The translations under genes and the position numbers were made by a program. A DNA stretch of 28,104 nucleotides from contig MHDY01000229.1 of assembly GCA_001803705.1 (NCBI GenBank), positions 10,572 through 38,675 on the forward strand, given 5' to 3'. This document shows positions 15,771 through 23,020 of the stretch, one piece after another. The DNA is from Nitrospirae bacterium GWC2_56_14. GTDB taxonomy: Bacteria; Nitrospirota; UBA9217. The notes under the pieces were generated by a model, which saw only the letters and a list, made by a program, of their open reading frames with translations, was not told the DNA's origin and searched no databases. The first letter of the stretch is position 1, and every line of letters starts with the position of its first letter.

Positions 15771-15895
15771 CCTGAAAAAATCTCTATAGAGCGGATTAGG
15801 GTCTGCCTGGCACGTTGAATGCCTTGAGCTGACCTGTGCCACGACATCCCTTACACCCATCATGGTTGTACAGATTCCGTTCGGCTGAAAATGAA

Positions 15896-15921
15896 ATAGG
15901 GACGGCAAAAACCGTCCCTAT
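15896..15921. terminator. Likely terminator between the convergent rlmN and Pro/Glu-rich genes
   Basis: ATAGGGACGG and CCGTCCCTAT form a perfect 10-bp stem with a CAAAAA loop. On the minus strand it is followed by TTCATTTTC, on the plus strand by GATCGAAAAAC, so it favours the minus strand but could serve both. It lies about 125 bp past rlmN and 104 bp past the minus-strand gene. The stem core resembles the hairpin at 16431-16453. Confidence 0.5.
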
Positions 15922-16025
15922 GATCGAAAAACATGTGCTATTCCGAAACCATTGATCTGCGCTCACCCCTCACCTCTTCGCCTCATCGGCGAGTGAACGA
16001 TTCCGCCCACACCTTCCGTCACTGC

Positions 16026-16337
16026 CTATTGTGGTGATGGCGGCGCTGGTTCCGGTTCCGGTTCCGGTTCCGGCTCAGGATCCTGCTCTATGGGCTGCTG
16101 GTCATGCTGCTCCGGTGGGTCAGATGGTTGAGGTTCGGGCTCGGGTGGATTGGCATCACTATTCTGGTCACCTGTGGAAACTTCCTGCTGGGGAGGTGAT
16201 TCTTCTGGAACAGCCTGGCCCTGGGAAGCAGCCTCCTCCGACGGCAGGGTCTCCGGCTCGCTTCGCGCCGCATCAGCGAACAGGAAAAGCAAGACCGCCA
16301 CGATCAACACCGCCACATTTGATTTAATTCTCATCAT
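16026..16337 (-). CDS. Small exported Pro/Glu/Gln-rich protein
   Basis: The 103-aa product begins with a signal peptide (MMRIKSNVAVLIVAVLLFLF, likely cut near ADAARSE). It then consists of acidic, proline-rich low-complexity sequence ending in a Glu-Pro dipeptide run (DPEPEPEPEPEPAPPSPQ). No domain is recognisable. Such segments are extended and may span periplasm or peptidoglycan. The ribosome site AAAGG lies about seven bases before the tandem ATGs at 16337 and 16334. The gene stands alone between two terminator-like hairpins. It could be a fast-evolving or non-conserved gene; function cannot be assigned. Confidence 0.6.
   Translation of the reverse strand: MMRIKSNVAVLIVAVLLFLFADAARSEPETLPSEEAASQGQAVPEESPPQQEVSTGDQNSDANPPEPEPQPSDPPEQHDQQPIEQDPEPEPEPEPEPAPPSPQ
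16048..16071. repeat. In-frame hexanucleotide microsatellite (GGTTCC)x4
   Basis: Four perfect tandem GGTTCC units encode Glu-Pro pairs on the minus strand. Because the unit is six bases, slippage would change length without shifting the frame. Confidence 0.9.
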
Positions 16338-16423
16338 ACGGACCTTTCAACGCCCACAGATGCTCCGTGGCCTGCGTGGACGGCTACCTGTCAAAATGCC
16401 TCCCGAGCGGCGAAGGCACAGTG

Positions 16424-16453
16424 TGAAAAAAAGGAACGGCATGCCGTCCCTTT
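16424..16453 (-). terminator. Rho-independent terminator after the PEGA-domain gene
   Basis: On the minus strand GGGACGG and CCGTTCC pair around a short CATG loop (one G-U pair), followed by a run of seven Ts. It lies about 26 nt past the stop codon at 16479. Confidence 0.8.
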
Positions 16454-16478
16454 GCAGAGTTCCGCTCGTTTTCCGCGA

Positions 16479-17450
16479 TCAATAATTTTCCACATCCCCG
16501 CCGGATTCCTGGAGCTCTTTCATCACGTCGGCGCGCCTGATGGCGATCAGGGACCTGGTCCATCCCAGTGAATAGCGGTCGAGGGTAAGTTCGTGCACCG
16601 TGTCTGACGCACTGTTATCTTCGCGCTTCTGGCACGCGCCGTTTAAACAGACCTCCAACTCCCTCTTGCTGGTCCCGGTGGGCGTGATCCCGTTAAAGAT
16701 GATCTCGCGCCACCGCACCAGGAAGGAATCGCTTTTCCCGGCCTCATCGGTATACACAAAGGTCGCCGACCATTCCTTCTTGCAGAGGCCGACCTCGCAA
16801 AGCAGCATGCCCTGTTTCGTCCGGTAATATTTCCCCGACTGGTCCTTGGTTTCCGCGTACTTGGTGATGACCTGCTTATTGACCTTGCTGGTGACGTGGA
16901 GTTCAGGCACCTCGGACTCCGGATAGATCTTGATGACATTCAGGTGCAGGTCGCGGAACGCTTCCTTCGGGTTCTTTGCTTCTGCTTTTTTCGGCTCCGG
17001 CTTCTTTAGGTTCGCTTTTTTCGGCTCCGTTTTTTTCGCCTCTAACGCTTTTTTCTGCTCTTCGAGCTTTGCGGCCTCTGCTTTTTTCTTGCGTGCCGCC
17101 TCTGCCCGCTCGGCCTCAGTAATGTCGATGAGCTGCTGTTCATCAAACCGCGCTTCCAGTCTCAGAGTCTCGTTCTTTACAACGCTGAACTTTCCTGAAA
17201 CCGTCTTGCCCTCCACCCGACAGGCCACCAAATGGTCCCCGACCGACACGTTTTCGATCACCGTATTGACGCTGCCGCTCGCGACATCATCGATAAACAC
17301 CTTAGCATCAAGCACCGAGCTTTTGACCATCACGGAGCCGTATTTCGCAATAACAAGCTCGGCCTCCTGACTCACAGCCACCGGCACCTGGCCTGGGGCG
17401 AGAGAGAATCCTATAAGGAGCACCGCCAGATAAATCGCTCTGCGTATCAT
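16479..17450 (-). CDS. PEGA-domain exported protein with Lys/Glu/Ala linker
   Basis: The 323-aa protein has an N-terminal hydrophobic signal (residues 1-28). A PEGA-type beta domain follows (about 38-102, with KVFIDDVASGSVNTVIENVS and VGDHLV), typical of surface or periplasmic proteins. Then comes a Lys/Glu/Ala-rich probable coiled coil or spacer (about 108-165) containing EPKK repeats. The C-terminal domain of about 155 aa has two cysteine pairs (CEVGLC, Cys218/223; CLNGAC, Cys268/273) that could form disulfides; I do not recognise it. ATG 17450 is preferred to ATG 17510. An extended -10 at 17516-17524 would start transcription at about 17509, and 17450 gives a clean signal peptide with GGAGG 11 bases upstream. 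Confidence 0.8.
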   Translation of the reverse strand: MIRRAIYLAVLLIGFSLAPGQVPVAVSQEAELVIAKYGSVMVKSSVLDAKVFIDDVASGSVNTVIENVSVGDHLVACRVEGKTVSGKFSVVKNETLRLEARFDEQQLIDITEAERAEAARKKKAEAAKLEEQKKALEAKKTEPKKANLKKPEPKKAEAKNPKEAFRDLHLNVIKIYPESEVPELHVTSKVNKQVITKYAETKDQSGKYYRTKQGMLLCEVGLCKKEWSATFVYTDEAGKSDSFLVRWREIIFNGITPTGTSKRELEVCLNGACQKREDNSASDTVHELTLDRYSLGWTRSLIAIRRADVMKELQESGGDVENY

Positions 17451-17515
17451 TGTCGCACTACCCTCCGTTGCAAAAGGTGATCGCTTCCGATATCGTTTCG
17501 GATTTTTCATGTCTT

Positions 17516-17547
17516 ACTATAGCATAAAAAATCGGCCGTGCTGACAA
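17516..17547 (-). promoter_or_regulatory. Extended -10 promoter of the PEGA-domain gene
   Basis: On the minus strand TGC directly precedes TATAGT (-10 at 17516-17521), an extended -10. A TTGTCA (17542-17547) is present, but the 20-bp spacing is too long for a standard -35. Predicted start is about 17509. Confidence 0.5.
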
Positions 17548-17576
17548 AAAACTGCACTTGCGAAAACCTGCATATA

Positions 17577-18527
17577 TTAACACAGCTGCATTGGCGTCCG
17601 CAACCGTTCGATGACCTCTGCCATATCGGGAGGGGGCGGAGCGCTGAAGGTCATGGGGTGGCCGGTTTCCGGATGAAACAGCGACAGCGACGCTGCGTGA
17701 AGCATCTGGCGCTGCAGGGGTTGCTGCCCGATGGTTACCGCCCTGGCGCCGCCATAAACGCGGTCGCCCAGCACGGGGTGGCCGATATGCGCCATATGCA
17801 CACGGATCTGATGCGTCCGCCCGGTCTTGATCTCGACCTCGACCAGTGTTGCCTGTTTAAAGCGCTCCCTGACCCGGTAAAGGGTAACGGCTTCCCGCGC
17901 CTTGTTCGTATGTATGCTGATCTTCTTCCGCTCCCGCACATGCCTGCCGAGAGCAACATCGATGGTGTCTGATCCTTTTTTGATCACGCCGGCGACCAGC
18001 GCCAGATACCGCTTCCGCACCGAACGGTTCTTGAACTGCGCCGACAGGGAGCGAAGCGCCCCGATGGTCCGGGCGATCGCCAGCACGCCCGACGTATCCT
18101 TGTCGAGCCGGTGCACGATGCCGGCGCGTTCCCGTTCTACTCCCGGCGGACCGGCCGAAGGAAGGCTTCCGTAATGGTAGAGCAGCGCGTTCACCAGCGT
18201 ACCCGTGAAATTGCCCGGCGCCGGATGCACAACGATCCCGGGAGGTTTATTCAGGATGATCAACTGGCGGTCCTCATAGATCACGGAAAGCGCGATCGGC
18301 TCGGGCAGGACCGCATGGACCTTTTTCTCAGGCAGATCGATTGAAATGCCTTCCCCCAGTTTGACCTTGTAGCCGGGTTTCTCGCTCCTGCCCTGGACAA
18401 GGGCCAGGCCGTCCCTGATCAGCGTTTGGATGCGATTTCGGGAGACGTGCGGCTCATAATGCCCGATGTAGATGTCAAGGCGCTTGCCGACGTGTTTGTC
18501 CGTGACAATATGCGTTACAATGGGCAT
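17577..18527 (-). CDS. RluA/RluD-family pseudouridine synthase
   Basis: It converts specific uridines in large-subunit rRNA (or tRNA) to pseudouridine. The 316-aa protein has an N-terminal S4 RNA-binding domain (about residues 14-65: GKRLDIYIGHYEPHVSRNRI). The catalytic domain has VIYEDRQLIILNKPPGIVVH and the catalytic aspartate in GIVHRLDKDTSG (Asp142). KTGRTHQIRVHMAHIGHPVLG follows. Presence of S4 and the position after lspA-lgt favour an RluD-like 23S enzyme, but RluC-type specificity cannot be excluded. ATG 18527 has a weak ribosome site. It lies 86 bp after lgt and probably belongs to the same transcript. Confidence 0.9.
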   Translation of the reverse strand: MPIVTHIVTDKHVGKRLDIYIGHYEPHVSRNRIQTLIRDGLALVQGRSEKPGYKVKLGEGISIDLPEKKVHAVLPEPIALSVIYEDRQLIILNKPPGIVVHPAPGNFTGTLVNALLYHYGSLPSAGPPGVERERAGIVHRLDKDTSGVLAIARTIGALRSLSAQFKNRSVRKRYLALVAGVIKKGSDTIDVALGRHVRERKKISIHTNKAREAVTLYRVRERFKQATLVEVEIKTGRTHQIRVHMAHIGHPVLGDRVYGGARAVTIGQQPLQRQMLHAASLSLFHPETGHPMTFSAPPPPDMAEVIERLRTPMQLC

Positions 18528-18613
18528 GAGCGATTCAACAGGCGGCGTGCAAAACGCGAACTGATGCCGGCGCCGGGAGCGACCGCCGGTTTATCCTTTG
18601 CCCGCCGCATTTC

Positions 18614-19414
18614 TCATTGTACACGTGAGGACCTGCGCAAGCTCCAGAGCATGAAGAGCGACAGGAATACCATGCCGATGGCGATGAGCTGCGATGTGGA
18701 GACGATGCCGCCGAAGTAGAGGCCCCGCACGGCGTCGCCGCGGTAGAACTCGATGATGAACCGCAGGATCGCGTAGAAAAGCGGATAGAACCAGAACACC
18801 TGCCCGTCGTACTTCTTGAAGCGCCGGACCAGCAGCAATATGCCGAAGATCAGGAACTCGCCGCCTGATTCGAGCAGTTGCGTCGGAACGAGCGACACGC
18901 CGAGCGGTGCCAGGGAATGCGGGTCGCTGAAGGTGATGCAGAAGGGGCCGCTGCAGGGAGACCCGAAGCAGCAGCCGGCGAAAAAGCAGCCGAGCCTGCC
19001 GAAACCGTGTCCCAGGGCGATATAGGGGGCCATGATGTCGGCCGTTTTCCAGACCGGAAGTTTGTGCCGTCGCACATACCAGATGCCGACCGGCACCGCC
19101 GCGAGCAGGCCGCCGTAGAATACGAGGCCGCCTTTCCAGATGGCGAAGGCATCCAGCGGGTGACCCGCGAACTCCTGCAGATTCGTGAGCACATAGAGGA
19201 TGCGGGACCCCACGATGGCGGCGAGCAGCAGGTACACGCCCATGTCGAGGATCCGGTCCGGATCAAGCCCCTCTTTCCGGGCCTGCCGCGAAGCCAGATA
19301 CATGCTGATCAGGAAACCGATGCCGATCATGAGGCCGTACATCCTGATCGGGATCGGGCCGAGCACCCAGTTGCCGAAATCGATTTTGGGTATTTCAAAT
19401 AAGATGGGATGCAT
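18614..19414 (-). CDS. lgt: Prolipoprotein diacylglyceryl transferase
   Basis: Lgt attaches diacylglycerol to the lipobox cysteine of preprolipoproteins at the inner membrane, the first step of lipoprotein maturation. The 266-aa protein has about seven hydrophobic segments. The family signatures are GGLVFYGGLLAA (95-106) and GHGFGRLGCFFAGCCFGSP (135-153), with essential arginine and glycine residues. RFIIEFYRGD lies near the C-terminus. AAGGAAG lies about four bases before ATG 19414. It follows lspA after 158 bp containing a large inverted repeat. The two lipobox proteins in this window, at 8482 and 13765, would be substrates. Confidence 0.96.
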   Translation of the reverse strand: MHPILFEIPKIDFGNWVLGPIPIRMYGLMIGIGFLISMYLASRQARKEGLDPDRILDMGVYLLLAAIVGSRILYVLTNLQEFAGHPLDAFAIWKGGLVFYGGLLAAVPVGIWYVRRHKLPVWKTADIMAPYIALGHGFGRLGCFFAGCCFGSPCSGPFCITFSDPHSLAPLGVSLVPTQLLESGGEFLIFGILLLVRRFKKYDGQVFWFYPLFYAILRFIIEFYRGDAVRGLYFGGIVSTSQLIAIGMVFLSLFMLWSLRRSSRVQ

Positions 19415-19460
19415 GACTTCCTTTAGGTATAGATTAATTTTTCAAAACAACAAGAATGTT

Positions 19461-19564
19461 TTGCCACGAAGACACGAAGACACAAAGAGCGTCATGAAAT
19501 TTACGATTTAATAAAACTGCGAAAGACTCAGGCATCACTTCGTGCCTTCGTGTCTTCGTGGCAA
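19461..19564. repeat. 27-bp inverted repeat (GAAGACACGAAGACAC type) between lspA and lgt
   Basis: The arms 19461-19487 (TTGCCACGAAGACACGAAGA at its start) and 19538-19564 match as reverse complements at 25 of 27 positions, with a 50-bp AT-rich centre. Each arm also contains a GAAGACAC tandem. This type of palindrome is, as I recall, dispersed in many genomes of this kind; no T-run marks it as a terminator. Confidence 0.85.
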
Positions 19565-19572
19565 GTGTTGGT

Positions 19573-20079
19573 TCAGGCTTGTCCGGGTTTAGCATTGGAG
19601 TTTTCTTCCTGCTTTTTCGTAAACAGCATGTCAATAAACAGCAGTACAACGCCGATAGAGATCGCCGAGTCTGCGATGTTGAACGACGGCCAGTAGAAGT
19701 TTTTCACGTACCACTGAATGAAATCAACGACCTCGGAATAACGCACCCGGTCGACCAGATTGCCCACTGCGCCTCCTGCGATCAGGGAGAAGGCGATGAT
19801 GTGCAGGCGTTCCTTTGCGGTCCTGATGAGGTAACCGATTACAGCCACTGCAATGACCGTCACGGAGATGAAGAACAGGCTGCGCCAGATGCCCGGCACA
19901 TCGGCAAGGATCCCGAACGCCGCGCCCCGGTTCCTGACATGCGTCAGGTTAAAGAAACCCGGAACGACGGTGATCACCTCATATAGACGAATGTGCTTCT
20001 CGACCAGGTACTTCGTTGCCTGATCAAGGATGAGGACAAGGCCGATAATCGAGCTTACCCAATAGTATTTATTCTTCAA
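19573..20079 (-). CDS. lspA: Lipoprotein signal peptidase (signal peptidase II)
   Basis: LspA cuts the signal peptide in front of the lipidated cysteine, the step after Lgt. The 168-aa protein has four hydrophobic segments. The catalytic aspartates are in GNLVDRVRYSEVVDF (Asp119) and FNIADSAI (Asp137), and NRGAAFG (50-56) is conserved. The start is TTG at 20079: the frame closes upstream before any ATG, and GGGGAG lies eight bases before it. It follows ileS by 101 bp. ileS-lspA-lgt order is common in bacteria. Confidence 0.95.
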   Translation of the reverse strand: MKNKYYWVSSIIGLVLILDQATKYLVEKHIRLYEVITVVPGFFNLTHVRNRGAAFGILADVPGIWRSLFFISVTVIAVAVIGYLIRTAKERLHIIAFSLIAGGAVGNLVDRVRYSEVVDFIQWYVKNFYWPSFNIADSAISIGVVLLFIDMLFTKKQEENSNAKPGQA

Positions 20080-20113
20080 GAAAAACTCCCCAATAAAAAA
20101 ACCACATCACTGG

Positions 20114-20138
20114 ATTCCCGATAGAACCATTCGGGAAT
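20114..20138. repeat. Small hairpin repeat between ileS and lspA
   Basis: ATTCCCGA and TCGGGAAT form a perfect 8-bp stem around a 9-nt loop. On the plus strand it is followed by GACGATTTTTATTT, on the minus strand by CCAGTGATGTGGTTTTTTT with the Ts 11 nt away. It is probably a dispersed repeat rather than a terminator. Confidence 0.55.
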
Positions 20139-20152
20139 GACGATTTTTATTT

Positions 20153-20176
20153 AATCTGCAATCCGAAATCCGCAAT
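20153..20176. repeat. AATCCG(A/C)-type short tandem repeat, ileS downstream side
   Basis: Units of AATCCGAA/AATCCGC (AATCTGCAATCCGAAATCCG from 20153) match the larger block at 22983-23013 on the other side of ileS, in the same orientation. Confidence 0.75.
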
Positions 20177-20180
20177 GCCC

Positions 20181-22961
20181 CTAAAGGTTTCCCGCGCACC
20201 GGCCGCAGACCTCGGGATGGTCTTTCACCGCACCCACGGTTTCGCTGTACATCCAGCACCGGCCGCACTTCACTCCTTTAGCCGGTCCGGCCGTGATCCT
20301 GAGCCCTTTTACGGTCTCGCTCGTGTAGGCGTCTGTGGGAGCTGCGGCCTCGTTCGCGATCGTCACCTGCGAAACAATGAAAATGAAGGCCAGGTCGTTC
20401 TCGTAGCTCTTCAGGAAGGCAGCAAGTTCCTTCGCAGCATAGAGCGTGACCCCGGCATCAAGCGAATGGCCTATCTTCTTGTCGCGCCGGAGCGCCTCGA
20501 GCACCTTGGCTGCTTCGCCACGCACCGCGAGGATCCGGTCCCAGCGCTCAGCAAGTACCGGGTCCAAGTATTTTTGTTCGACCGCGGGAAAGGGCGCGAG
20601 GAACACGCTCCTGGCTCCCGATCCTTCCTTCATATAGCTCCAGACCTCGTCAGCAGTAAACGAGAGCACCGGCGCCATGAGACGGACCATAGAGGAAAGG
20701 ATCGCGTGCATTGTCGTCTGGCCCGAGCGGCGCTCAACTGACGTTGTTTTTGCCGTGTACAACCGGTCCTTCAGAATGTCGAGATAGAACGAGCTCATAT
20801 CCACGGCGCAGAAGTTATGGAGCGTGTGAAACACGACATGGAACTCGAAATCGTCATAGGCCTTTTCCACGCGCTGAACGAGCAGCTGAAGCCGGTGCAG
20901 CGCCCAGCGGTCGATCTCGAGCAGATCGGCATCGGCCACCTTGTCAACGGCGGGATCGAAGTCGGAGAGGTTCCCGAGCAAATAACGGCTGGTGTTCCTG
21001 ATCCTGCGGTAGGCCTCGGCCAGGTGCGTCAGGATCTCCTTCGAGATCCGCACATCATCACGGTAGTCCGCTGCGGAGACCCAGAGCCTGAGCACTTCGG
21101 CGCCGTACTGGTCGATCACTTCCTGCGGGGCCACGCCGGTACCGGCGGACTTGCTCATCTTCCTGCCCTGGCCGTCCACGGTGAAGCCGTGGGTCAGCAC
21201 AGTCCGATAGGGCGCCTGGCCGGTCGTGGCAACCGACGTCAAGAGTGATGATTGAAACCATCCCCGGTGCTGATCGCTGCCTTCGAGGTACATGTCAGCG
21301 GGCCAGGAGAGCTCCGGCCGCTGCCGGAGCACCGCCGCATGGCTTACGCCGGAATCGAACCAGACATCAAGAATGTCCATCTCTTTGGCAAGTTCTTTGC
21401 TGCCGCACTTCTTGCATGCCGTCCCTGCAGGAAGGAGTTCCGCCGGTGTCCGAACGAACCAGGCATCGGCCCCTTCTTTTTCCACAATATCCGCAACATG
21501 GTCAACGACCTTCTGGTCCAACAACAGTTCGTTGCACTGCGTGCAGGTGAAGGCGATGATCGGCACGCCCCAGGCACGCTGGCGCGAGATGCACCAGTCC
21601 GGCCGGTTCTCCATCATGCCCAGGATGCGGTCCTTGCCCCAGGTCGGCACCCAGTTCACCTTCTGGATGTTCTCCAGGGTCTTCTTGTGGAGGTCGTTCG
21701 CCTTCATGGAGATGAACCACTGCTCCGTGGCGCGGAAGATCACCGGGCTCTTGCAGCGCCAGCAGTGCGGATAGGAGTGGGATATCTTCTCCTCCGCCAT
21801 GAGCGCATGCTTGCTCTTGAGCAGTTCGATGATCCCCTTGTTCGCCTTGAACACATACTGTCCCGCAAAATCGCCCGCCTCTTTGGTGAACACGCCTTTA
21901 TGGTCAACCGGAGCGTAGACATCGAGCCCGTACTTGAGTCCGACCTCGTAGTCTTCCTGGCCGTGACCCGGCGCAGTATGCACCGCGCCCGTCCCTGCTT
22001 CCAGGGTCACATGATGGCCCGTGATCACCAGGGAATCGCGTTCGATGAAGGGGTGGCGCGCCTTCAGCCCTTCGAGCTTTTTGCCTTTGAACTTCTCAAT
22101 GACCTTGTGGTCCTTCACGCCGAACTTTTCGAGCGACTGCGGAAGCAGCCCTTCTGCAAGGATCAGCACCTGCCCGTTCGTCTCGACAGCAACATAGTCG
22201 AACTCGGGATGGAGCGCAACAGCCAGGTTCGCGATCAGCGTCCAGGGCGTAGTGGTCCAGATGACGATCGAAACTTTTTTACCCTTGAGCGACGGCAGCG
22301 CCTTCTCCGCTTCAGGCAGAGCGAAGCGCACATAGACCGACGGCGACTCGTGGTCCGCGTACTCCACCTCCGCCTCGGCCAGCGCCGTCTCGCAGGACCC
22401 GCACCAGTAGACCGGCTTCTTTCCTTTATAGACGCCCTTGTTCCCAACGAACTTGCCGAACTCCCGCACGATGGCGGCCTCGTAAGGGAAGTTCATCGTG
22501 AGGTAGGGATGGTCCCAGTCGCCGAACACGCCGAGCCGTTTGAACTCTTCGCGCTGGATGTCGATGAACTTCTCGGCATATTCGCGGCAGAGCTTGCGGA
22601 TCTCGTTCTGGCTCATGTCTTCTTTTTTGGAGCCCAGGTTCTTCAGCACCTGGTGCTCGATGGGCAGGCCGTGGCAGTCCCAGCCCGGCACATAGGGGCT
22701 TTTAAACCCGCTCATGGACTTGAACTTGACGATGACGTCCTTCAGGATCTTGTTCAGCGCATGGCCGATGTGGATGTGGCCGTTGGCGTAGGGCGGCCCG
22801 TCATGCAGAATGTAGCTCTTCCGGTCCCGGGCCTGCTCCAGCATAAGGTCATAGGTCTTTTCCTGCTGCCACTTCCCGATCATGCGCGGCTCAAGGTCCT
22901 TGAGGTTCGCCTTCATGGGAAAATCGGTCTTCGGCAAATTGAGGGTTGTCTTATAATCCAT
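20181..22961 (-). CDS. ileS: Isoleucyl-tRNA synthetase
   Basis: IleS charges tRNA-Ile. The 926-aa protein is the bacterial zinc-containing type. The first ATP-binding motif is HIGH at residues 64-67 (PPYANGHIHIGHALNKILKD) and the second is KMSKS at 601-605. The CP1 editing domain lies between them (TTPWTLIANLAVALHP; TGAVHTAPGHGQEDY). A C-terminal zinc finger is formed by CGRCWMYSETVG...CGRCAG at the very end. ATG 22961 is used rather than the in-frame ATG at 22991, since GGAGAAAG lies nine bases upstream and the longer start would lie in the AATCCG repeat. It sits between the PBP1A gene and lspA. Confidence 0.97.
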   Translation of the reverse strand: MDYKTTLNLPKTDFPMKANLKDLEPRMIGKWQQEKTYDLMLEQARDRKSYILHDGPPYANGHIHIGHALNKILKDVIVKFKSMSGFKSPYVPGWDCHGLPIEHQVLKNLGSKKEDMSQNEIRKLCREYAEKFIDIQREEFKRLGVFGDWDHPYLTMNFPYEAAIVREFGKFVGNKGVYKGKKPVYWCGSCETALAEAEVEYADHESPSVYVRFALPEAEKALPSLKGKKVSIVIWTTTPWTLIANLAVALHPEFDYVAVETNGQVLILAEGLLPQSLEKFGVKDHKVIEKFKGKKLEGLKARHPFIERDSLVITGHHVTLEAGTGAVHTAPGHGQEDYEVGLKYGLDVYAPVDHKGVFTKEAGDFAGQYVFKANKGIIELLKSKHALMAEEKISHSYPHCWRCKSPVIFRATEQWFISMKANDLHKKTLENIQKVNWVPTWGKDRILGMMENRPDWCISRQRAWGVPIIAFTCTQCNELLLDQKVVDHVADIVEKEGADAWFVRTPAELLPAGTACKKCGSKELAKEMDILDVWFDSGVSHAAVLRQRPELSWPADMYLEGSDQHRGWFQSSLLTSVATTGQAPYRTVLTHGFTVDGQGRKMSKSAGTGVAPQEVIDQYGAEVLRLWVSAADYRDDVRISKEILTHLAEAYRRIRNTSRYLLGNLSDFDPAVDKVADADLLEIDRWALHRLQLLVQRVEKAYDDFEFHVVFHTLHNFCAVDMSSFYLDILKDRLYTAKTTSVERRSGQTTMHAILSSMVRLMAPVLSFTADEVWSYMKEGSGARSVFLAPFPAVEQKYLDPVLAERWDRILAVRGEAAKVLEALRRDKKIGHSLDAGVTLYAAKELAAFLKSYENDLAFIFIVSQVTIANEAAAPTDAYTSETVKGLRITAGPAKGVKCGRCWMYSETVGAVKDHPEVCGRCAGNL

Positions 22962-22982
22962 CAGCACTTTCTCCGCTTCTCT

Positions 22983-23013
22983 AATCCGCAATCCGAAATC
23001 CGCAATCCGAAAT
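22983..23013. repeat. AATCCG(A/C)-type short tandem repeat, ileS upstream side
   Basis: Two copies of AATCCGCAATCCGAA fill the spacer between the PBP1A gene and ileS. The related block at 20153-20176 lies beyond the other end of ileS. Confidence 0.8.
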
Positions 23014-23020
23014 GCAGTAA

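Noticed and set aside
15081..15908. 275-codon minus-strand frame opposite rlmN
   Set aside because: Antisense to the radical-SAM core of rlmN; no signal, domain or ribosome site.
19461..19564. CRISPR-like repeats (GAAGACACGAAGACAC)
   Set aside because: The units form two inverted arms around a single centre, not a series of direct repeats with regular spacers.
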